A DNA stretch of 64,000 bases from the NCBI GenBank assembly GCA_047967505.1, contig CM106541.1; one strand, 5' to 3'. Shown here in pieces: positions 56,540-64,000 of the stretch. The notes under the pieces were generated by a model. The model ran no database searches and had not been told where the DNA came from. It saw nothing but the letters and a program-made list of their open reading frames with translations. The position numbers and the translations under genes were made by a program. This DNA is from Dipteris shenzhenensis. Taxonomy: Eukaryota > Polypodiophyta > Polypodiopsida > Gleicheniales. The stretch's first letter is position 1. Every line of letters starts with the position of its first letter.

Positions 56540-56780
56540 AAGAAATCTCAACTTAATATGTCCACCTAGAGAACTTAAAATCAAAATTCCTATTATAAAG
56601 AAATATCAGCTTATATGTCCCCCTGGAGAACTTAAAATCAAAATTCTTGCTACTATAAAGAAAGCTTAGTTTATATACAAAAAGCTATTGCAAAAACCTC
56701 AGCTTATATACAAAAACCTCAGCTATTACAAAAACCTCATCTTATATACAAAAAACTCAGCTTAGTTAGTGAGCTCGGTG
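56540..56780. repeat. Two small tandem repeats
   Basis: GAGAACTTAAAATCAAAATTC occurs twice about 60 bases apart. Then AAAAACCTCAGCTTATATAC-type units of about 20-30 bases repeat three to four times. Non-coding. Confidence 0.7.
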
Positions 56781-57814
56781 ATTTGTCAACACAAGAAATC
56801 TCAGCTCAACTGTGATCTAGGTACCTAAAAATGCTTACTTGACACTTTGCTCAACTGGTGAGATATCCAAGTTTTCTAGACTTCGTGACATTCCAGTTGT
56901 GCCTGATTTCACAAAAACTCCTACAAAATTATTTTTTGTGGCCTGGTCAATGTGGCTATGTAGCCCATATCAAATCCACAAATAAACCTTATCAATGTAG
57001 GACTCAAATGAAATTCTCAGGTGAATTGAAGCTGGAAAATTTCCTGGCATCTAATTAAGTTCCATTAGCATCTCAGCCACCCTGTGATAGTGCAAAAGAA
57101 CTGCTACTACTTTGGAGACAGCTAGAAATAAGAGGAATCAAGTGAAGGTACAACATAACCATAGGGTGGAGACGAGGCAGTCGATAAAGCATGCGACAAA
57201 AACCGAGCGGGGTAAGAAAAGCGAGTAGTGAAAACCAAGAGAGTACACTTTAAATAGTTAAAGTCATGATTCCAACATGCAATTGAAAACATGATGTTGC
57301 ATGACTATCCTATCAAGTAACACATTTAACATGGTCCATCTAAGAAATACATGGTCCATTAATAAATTAAACATTAATGTTTTGACTGGAAGGACAATAA
57401 GATAAATAGTGATGTATGTGAAGTCATGCAAAAAGGCAAAAATAATAAAATAAAGCAAGCATTTGCCTTCTTGCAAATGGGAAAATAATAGTCCCATCAT
57501 CACCAACCCCATGTGGCTATACTGTAGCCTAGGTGTTCCTTTATGACTTTGTTCCATGGAGGGATCCCAACATTCCCCTCCATCTTAAAACTATTTAGGA
57601 AGACAAACAATCCACCCAAAAAATTTGCAAGTACGATCTTATTGGACCTCTATGAAACAAAGGTTTAAAGTTGAAATAGGCTATATCCATTTTGTTCCAT
57701 CAGGCATCAGTTTTACATTCATAGTGGCTATATAGTATTTACAACAACAGCCATTCACCCTTCAAAATTTTTCTATCCAATTTATACAAAAGGAAAAAAG
57801 GATGCATTATAGAC
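56781..57814. other. Interval with no recognisable gene
   Basis: No long supported frame. A purine-rich segment near 57175-57230 (GTCGATAAAGC, CGAGCGGGG, AAGCGAGTAG) resembles one at 18508-18555. Confidence 0.5.
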
Positions 57815-57819
57815 ATTAT

Positions 57820-58549
57820 TCTTAGATATCAATGCTTCACTCTCATGTAACTACGCGGGAACTAGCTAACTCTACTTGTAAGCCCCCCATATGAGGAGAA
57901 GGCATTTGAGTAGCTCAGTTACCGATAGGTCCTGGTTTGGATACCAAATGGGAGCCATTTGTGGCTTGATGGCTGGACGGCTTCAGATAGAGTTGGCACC
58001 CTGCCAACTAGGCTACATGCAAGTGCGGGAAGGCGTCCCATGACTGACCGCACTGAGGGTAGATGGAGCATTTCTCGGGGCAGCCCACTCTCGGGTTGTG
58101 GGGCCCGTTTGGAGCCCCAAATGATCCCAAATGGCTATGGGCTGAACGGCAACCATAGGTTAGTTGCTCTATTTTGCACCACGGTTCTATCGTGTGGTCA
58201 GTGGCCTATTTCACGACCGACCTCCAGTTGGCCGGTTTGGGCAGGCTGGGTTAGTCTCCTAATTGAGCCTAACTGACTATGACTAGTGGCTATATAAGAG
58301 CAAGCCTATGAAGCCCATTATCATCACTGGCTATAGCAACCCTGATTCCTTAGCATCCAGCCTCCGTCCTTTACTGTTTCCAGCACGCCATCAAAGCTTC
58401 TCACACAGGAGCACATGGTTGGGAGGCAGTGCCATTTATTATATCAGTTTTACAGTAATCAAATTTTTGATTCTCCATATTATCTGCTTTTCTCTCTTGC
58501 ATATGATCCTGTTATCTGTTGAACATAGATGTTGTATTGTTTTCTTACA
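57820..58549 (+). repeat. 5' LTR, copia family 2 copy 2
   Basis: Starts TCTTAGATATC (TG mutated to TC) and ends TTTTCTTACA. TATA box CTATATAAGAG near 58290. Confidence 0.93.
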
Positions 58550-58620
58550 TGGTATCAGACCTTAGGCTCTAGCAAGAAGATTTGGTAGTGTGTTCCTGTT
58601 TGTGAGCAGATTGTGAGAGA

Positions 58621-59655
58621 TGGCCTAGCCTACAATACTACGAATCCCACCATTCGGTGAAAGCGGAAAGTTGGACGGCACTAACTATCCACTCTAGAAG
58701 TTCAAATTGAAGATCATCCTAAGTGCATACGAGCTTTGGGAGACTGCTACTGGGGTGGACCTGAATCCGGTTGCAAGACCAAATCCAGCCAATGCAGCAC
58801 AATAGATAGTATCAACTACGGATGAGATTCTCGCGTGGACAAGAACAAATGCAGATGCGATGTGTTCTATTGTCTGCAGTGTAAGTGATTCTGTCATGGC
58901 ATTAATTCAACATGTCACCATAGTGGAGGAGGCATGGATGGTCTTGAAAAATTAGTATGAGACCACGAATTAGACACGGATTCAGAATCTGGAGACTCAA
59001 CTTGCGAACAAGAAACTGTCTAAGTCTGAAACGGCAGAGAAGTTCATCACCAGGGTGAAGAATCTACACGATCAGATGACTGCAATTGGCATCACCATCA
59101 CCAGTGAGAATCTAGCATGAAGGTACATATGCATTCTCCCGCCAAAGTACGATGGTCTTGTTATGGCGTTGAATACGTAGAATAGAGATCCGCCCCTCAA
59201 CTTTGAGGATTTCAGCGTGATGCTTCGGGAGGAGGAGATGTGTCAAAAGACGAGCACTGGAGAAGATTTGGCTTTCTCAGCTAGATCAAAGAAAGGTACA
59301 AGGGTAAGGACTCTAGTAACCCATATTCTTCTAATGAACAAAAGAGAAAGAAGAAGATCAAGTGCTTCTATTGCAACAAGGCGGGGCACAAGCAGAATGA
59401 GTGCTAGAAGAAGATTGTAGATGAGAAGAACGGAGTAAAGAAAGAGTCCAACAACAGCATGCAGGTAGTATCAGTAGAGCTATTTGTAGCAATTGAGGAG
59501 ATTTGCACGGAGGTAGTTCATGTACCTGCGGATGAGAACCTTGGATTATTGACAGTAGTGCATCGCACCACATGACCAGTTAGAAGGATTGGTATACCTT
59601 TTTACATCCAGTAGGGAATGACATCCTGATAGCAGTCAGCAATGATGCAAAATGA
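58621..59655 (+). pseudogene. gag and protease start, copia family 2 copy 2
   Basis: Matches 30450-31490 throughout: FGESGKLDG, the Lys-rich linker, and the zinc knuckle CFYCNKAGHKQNEC near 59362-59403. At least eight in-frame stops exist. Several are TAG where copy 1 has CAG (for example CAATAG near 58799, AAATTAG near 58950 and AATTAGACA near 58971). The TAG at 59176 is also in copy 1. Protease GAS lies near 59559 just before the deletion. Confidence 0.9.
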
Positions 59656-60780
59656 GGTATACGTGGAACAACCACCAGGTTTTGTGATCCCCATTTTAGA
59701 AGGTAAAGTCTCTAAACTAAAGAAGGCACTTTACGGGTTGAAACAGGCCCCATGAGTGTGATACCAGTGGATTGATGCCTACTTTCTGCAAAATGGGTTC
59801 AGGAGGAGCCCATCTGATGCAAATTTGTATATCTTCAGAGAAGGAGGCAGGTGTATGATCATGGTCCTTTATGTGGACGACCTTGTCATAACAGGAAACC
59901 ATGAAGAGAAGATCTCGTAGACAAAGCATTTTCTAGGAAGAGAGTTTGAAATGACAGACCTCGGACTGATGCATTTCTGTTTGGGGATTGAAGTTTGGCA
60001 AGAGCCAAAATAGATCTTCATCTCACAGCTGAAGTATGCTAGAGAGATACTAAAGGCATTTGGCATGGCTCAGTGCAAGACAGTTGGCACCCCTATGGAG
60101 GTTGACATGAAGCTCCCAAATGAGGATTCATCACCATTGGTGGACGAAGCGAAGTATAGAAGGCTTGTGGGCAGTTTGATTTACTTGTGCAACATGCGGC
60201 CGAACATCAGTTTTGCGACTGGTGTACTAAGCAGGTATTCCAGTAAGCCCCGAGAGAACCATTGGAGGGCAGGGATGCGGGTGCTGAAATACATCAAAGG
60301 CACACTTGATTATGGCATCACCTATACCAAGGGCAACATCTTGACTGGATTCTATGACTCGGATTGGGTAGGAGACATGGACAGGAGGAGGTCAGTGACA
60401 AGTTACTATTTCTCTCTCGGATCTGGAGCTATGTCATGGGTCAGCAAGAAGCAACCTACAATTGCTCTTTCTTCTACCGAAGCTGAGTACAAATCAGCAT
60501 GTTTTGCTTCTTGTGAGGCAGTGTGGTTGAATGCAGTGCAGAACAAGCCTACGCAGTTATCATGTGACAATCAGAGTTGCATGGTGATTGCAAAGAACCC
60601 TATGTTCCATGCTCGCACAAAACACATTGAGTTTCAATATCACTTTATACATGAGCTCATCATGGATGGAGAGTGATGTACTGTCCAACTATAGAGAATG
60701 CCGCGGACATCTTCACAAAGTCTCTTGGAAGAGACTTGTTGGAGAGGCATCTTCATCGACTAGGCATTGGGCCGAAAAAG
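59656..60780 (+). pseudogene. RT end and RNase H, copia family 2 copy 2
   Basis: Reading resumes EVYVEQPPGF, then LYGLKQAP with a TGA (about 59751) and YVDD (about 59871), then a TAG (about 59918); both stops are also in copy 1. The segment 60065-60676 carries [24 protein letters not shown] and LSCDNQSCMVIAKNP. A small deletion near 60530 and one near 60675 remove parts retained in copy 1. Confidence 0.9.
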
Positions 60781-60813
60781 TAAGTTCACTTGCGGGTGGA
60801 GATTGAGGGGGGG

Positions 60814-61527
60814 TGTTAGATATCAATGCTCCACTCTCATGTAACTACACGAGAACCAGCTAACTCTACTTGTAAGCCCCCATATGAGGAGAAGGCATTT
60901 AAGTAGCTCAGTTATCCGGTAGGTCCTAGTTTGGACACCAGATGGGGGCCATGTGTGGCCTGATGGCTGGACGGCTTTAGATAGAGTTGGCACACTGCCA
61001 ACTAGGCTACATGCAAGTGTGGGAAGGCATCCCATGATTGACCGCACTGAGGGTAGACGGAGCATTTCTCGGGGCAGCCCACTCTCAGGTTGCGGGGCCC
61101 ACAGATGGCTGTGGGCTGAACGGTGACCATAGGTCAGTTGCTCTATTTTGTACCATGGTTCTATCATGTGGTCGGTGGCTATTTTGAGACCGACCTCCAG
61201 TCGGCCAGTTTGGGTGGACTGGGTCGGTGGTCTCCCAATCGAGCTTAACCGACTACGACTGGTGGCTATATAAGAGCAAGCCCGTGAATCCCATTATCAT
61301 CACTGGCTATAGCAACCCTGATTCCTTATCATCTAGCCTCCGTCCGTTACTATTTCCAGCATGCCATCGAAGCTTCTCACACAGGAGCACATGGCTGGGA
61401 GGAAAAACCATCTATTGTATTAGTTTTACAGTAATCAAATTTTTGATTCTCCATACTATCTGCTTTTCTCTCTTGCATACGAGATCCTATTATATATTGA
61501 GCACAGACATTGTATTGTTTTCTTACA
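60814..61527 (+). repeat. 3' LTR, copia family 2 copy 2
   Basis: TGTTAGATATCAATG...TTTTCTTACA, 714 bp, preceded by a G-rich polypurine tract (GATTGAGGGGGGG). Confidence 0.94.
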
Positions 61528-61532
61528 ATTAT

Positions 61533-62812
61533 TTGGATGTTGACATCTGTCCTTCAAGCATGGTCATGGAACTCCATGAAATAAATTGAAGATAAGAAAA
61601 AACCTAGAAAGATTGATCATGAACTATGCTATCCACATGATCTCAAAGCTTGTAGGTGGTTCGAGGATTCAGAACCCAATGCAAGAATTAGGCGCACCTC
61701 ATGATACCAATTGATACCACTCTAATTGAATTGATCTAACAGTTTACATTCATCACATTAAATCCAAGGTCCCACATTCTCTGAATGATCTTATCCAATT
61801 AGCGTGCTTAGTTTATAGATATGACAATTGACTTAGGATCTAACAACTAGAAACAAAAAAAGCCAGCAAACATGATCATACAAGCACTAGAATATCTTAT
61901 GGAACATGATAGTCCATCACCAATAGTCTTTCTTAGTTTCCTTTCAATGATTGAAGACCAAGTTGAAGCAATAAATTTACTTATAATTCAACAACAAACT
62001 GAAGCTCAAGTCAAACTTGTTGAGCATTCATCATCAACAAAGATGCAATGAACTTGTTTCATCTCTTTGATCCTTTGAACAGTCTTATCTCTTTTCACCA
62101 TTTCCCTTGCCATTGCTTCTGCATAGCATAGTAGTTCACTACACACACAATATACTCCGTAAATATATATGAATGTACAAATAGCACTAAAGTTTATATG
62201 ACTATTTGACTATTGAACATTATTGAAGTATTTTTGTGACATATCACATTTAAGAATGCAAGCAATGAACTCTACACACAAGCACACCATGCTCCATTCC
62301 TACCTTCAAAACAACATGTATGACAAGACGTACTCATCCTAAAGCATTGCATTTGACTTTCCAAAAGAAATTACTTATCATTTGCACTTCATGGAGTGAG
62401 TCTTTAATTAAGTGTGGCATAAGATAATAGTTAGATGAGAGCTAGAATTTATGTGTCTTCCTCCAATCAAAAGTATGTAGTCAAGCTAAAAGTAGCTCAC
62501 TATGAGTCATAATGGTTTTTAAGAGGCTCAATAGCATTCTCATCACCCTCAATGTCTTGATCAAGAAGTTCCAATCGAGCTCTCTTTGCATTGGTGGTCT
62601 GCATAAGTGGCTACACAACACTACTCACAATGAAAGCATCATTATTAAAAGAGAAGCATGCATGCCGATTTACCAAGCATGCTCTCATGAGAGGTGCAAC
62701 ACCACATCCCATCTCCATGCACAAACCACCAGGAGGACACAAAAGGATCAATAGACACATAATGAAACTAACAGATTTCTGTAATGCTCCTCAAGCTGTC
62801 TTTTGTATGTCA
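61533..62812. other. Interval with only short ORFs
   Basis: A 59-codon frame starts at ATG 61876 (MIIQALEYLMEHDSPSPIV) and a frame at 62515-62754 is rich in His and Thr. Neither has a recognisable family. They might be exons of a plus-strand gene continuing to 63144, but splice signals are not convincing. Confidence 0.25.
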
Positions 62813-63144
62813 GGGAGATAATGAGTCCAGTGGTCACTCATTTGGCAAACAATCAACTTGTCAAAAAGAGGTTTACTCTCCGCATGGAATGTTGTTGGTT
62901 TATGGCCCACATGCCTCACAAACACAAGCATGAAGGATCGCATTTGCAAGATGAAGGAACATATGTCATTGACATTTTATCTCTAACACCAGACAATGAT
63001 AAGAAGGAACTTCATGAACCCAACTCACCAACATATCTTCTCCTTCATGTACATTTATGTGACCATATGGAAGCTTTTCTAGCACAAATACACAACGGTC
63101 CATCTCCAATCCTTGTGCATGAACATATCATTCCATCCATGTAA
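62813..63144 (+). CDS. Possible terminal exon of an unknown plus-strand gene
   Basis: An open stretch of about 110 codons follows a pyrimidine-rich TTTTGTATGTCAG acceptor-like site and ends at TAA 63142-63144. It contains VVTHLANNQLVKKRF, MPHKHKHEGSHLQDEGTY and DILSLTPDND. If real, it converges on the minus-strand gene whose last identified donor is at 63271. The protein is unrecognised. A frame of this length is unusual in this AT-rich DNA, but it could be chance or decayed transposon. Confidence 0.3.
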
Positions 63145-63271
63145 TACATGGTCCTTTTATATACAGATCATACAAAATATCCATATTGTCTCTCAAAGAG
63201 CATCCATGCTCTAAGTCTTAAATGGAAGTAAAGCAAAAGAAGGAAGTAAATGGATGTAAATAGAAGCTTAC

Positions 63272-64000
63272 CTACTGCCAATGGACAGATGAGGACCAAC
63301 CACCCATCATCATCCAACGTCGCTGCTGCAACTACAGCTATGCCATACTTCAAGTGATCCTCTATGAGTTTGTTCCATGACAGGAGGCCAGCATCTCCAC
63401 AAATCTCAAAACTAGTCGAAAAGTCAAGCAACATAAAGTTTGCAGCCCACTTCACCTTCTTGCCAAATCTCCTATAGTCTATTTCTTTTTGAGCCACTGC
63501 TAAGAAAAATTCATGAGCCTGCGTGTAAACACCATTCTTCTTCCCATCAACAAAGTCCAAGCCCATGGCAATATAATCTCCAATGGAAAAATTGCAAAGC
63601 AATGTGTCTCCTTGACACACAGTGGGATCCATAGGTGATGGATGATGAAAGACATAAGTGATCATCTCTTTCACAACCATCCTACTTCCTCTAATATACA
63701 ATATCATAAATATAACAATATTACCTTTTCTTGTAGTAATGAAAATGATATAACAATGAGTTATTGTATATAGAGAAATTGTTTCATGAAAGGAGAAATG
63801 ATTATACCTTGGTCTTGGCCAATGCTTTCGTGATGTTCTTTATCAACATGAGCTGGAATCTCTACGACAATTGTGCAAGTAAATTGAATCGGCCAATCTG
63901 CAACCAAAAATAGTTTCCACAACAATTGAACAAATTTATTAAAATGGTTTAATAAACACCTTCTTCATCCTGGGGTGGAACATCCTTCAGTGGTGGCATA
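63272..64000 (-). CDS. Three exons of an apparently intact host gene, minus strand, running off the window
   Basis: Exon A (64000-63960, reading MPPLKDVPPQDEE) ends before donor GTGTTT. Exon B (63897-63808) begins after TTGGTTGCAG and ends before donor GTATAA. Exon C (63688-63272) begins after an AGAG acceptor and ends before donor GTAAGC. Phases match at both junctions: the first joins as QDEE-DWPIQF and the second as GQDQ-GSRMVV. No stop or frameshift occurs in about 182 codons. Exon C carries DPTVCQGDTLLCNFSIGDY, YTQAHEFFLAVAQKEIDY and YGIAVVAAATLDDDGWLVL, mildly hydrophobic and globular-looking. I do not recognise the family. It is the only multi-exon gene here without decay. Confidence 0.65.

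Larger units (their letters stand above)
57820..61527 (+). mobile_element. Copia family 2, copy 2 (internally deleted)
   Basis: 5' LTR 57820-58549 (730 bp) and 3' LTR 60814-61527 (714 bp) are flanked by a perfect TSD ATTAT (57815-57819 and 61528-61532). The primer site TGGTATCAGACC is at 58550. The internal region joins protease to RT directly near 59655, lacking about 1.7 kb (integrase and RT start) present in copy 1. Many stops. The LTRs differ by many substitutions and a ~20-bp indel, so it is older than the family 1 copy at 22509. Confidence 0.95.

Noticed and set aside
1-64000. tRNA, rRNA or other structured RNA genes
   Set aside because: No cloverleaf or rRNA segments were recognised; the only tRNA-related matches are retrotransposon primer sites.

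Overview
The window looks like transposon-dense nuclear DNA of a land plant. The evidence is nested Ty1/copia elements primed by initiator-Met tRNA, a Tat-like Ty3/gypsy element, LINE fragments, 180-bp satellites, degenerate plant-type telomere-like repeats, and decay by C-to-T change at CAG sites, the pattern expected where plants methylate CHG cytosines. No intact transposon ORF set is left. The species cannot be fixed from sequence. The unfamiliar multi-exon genes and the transposon families make me lean to a large-genome seedless plant or gymnosperm, but that is inference.

Layout. 0.1-5.6 kb: two decayed LINEs around AT-rich minisatellites. 5.6-10.2 kb: GC-richer non-coding DNA with a 318-bp tandem duplication, then nothing recognisable. 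10.3-14.9 kb: a ~181-bp satellite with a three-monomer higher-order unit, split by a 2.6-kb gag-only LTR element (TSD GAGAT). 15.2-18.5 kb: gypsy RNase H and gag remnants and a transposase-like pseudogene. 18.7-28.4 kb: a decayed four-exon gene of unknown function (exons from 19976 to 28442) whose last exon is split by a complete copia element (22509-28083, TSD CACCA); an inverted fragment of the same copia family lies upstream. 28.6-29.8 kb: a histone H3-like gene with a very long N-terminal tail and a promoter-like region, now full of TAG stops. 30.1-35.2 kb: a second copia family carrying a MITE-like insertion. 35.3-40.0 kb: a decayed two-exon gene and a minus-strand gypsy element. 40.0-51.1 kb: another copy of the first copia family fused, both truncated, to a third copia element on the minus strand. 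51.1-54.9 kb: a 180-bp satellite, telomere-like repeats, a 0.5-kb polypurine block and polypyrimidine blocks. 55.1-56.5 kb: a LINE fragment. 57.8-61.5 kb: an internally deleted second-family copia element (TSD ATTAT). 63.3-64.0 kb: three phase-consistent exons of an apparently intact minus-strand host gene that runs off the window.

The genes do not form a pathway. The window is a record of successive insertions into satellites and host-like genes, followed by methylation-type decay. The observations most worth following are the long-tailed H3-like gene, the strong CAG-to-TAG bias in nonsense mutations, the split four-exon gene, and the two satellites that both carry large dyads.
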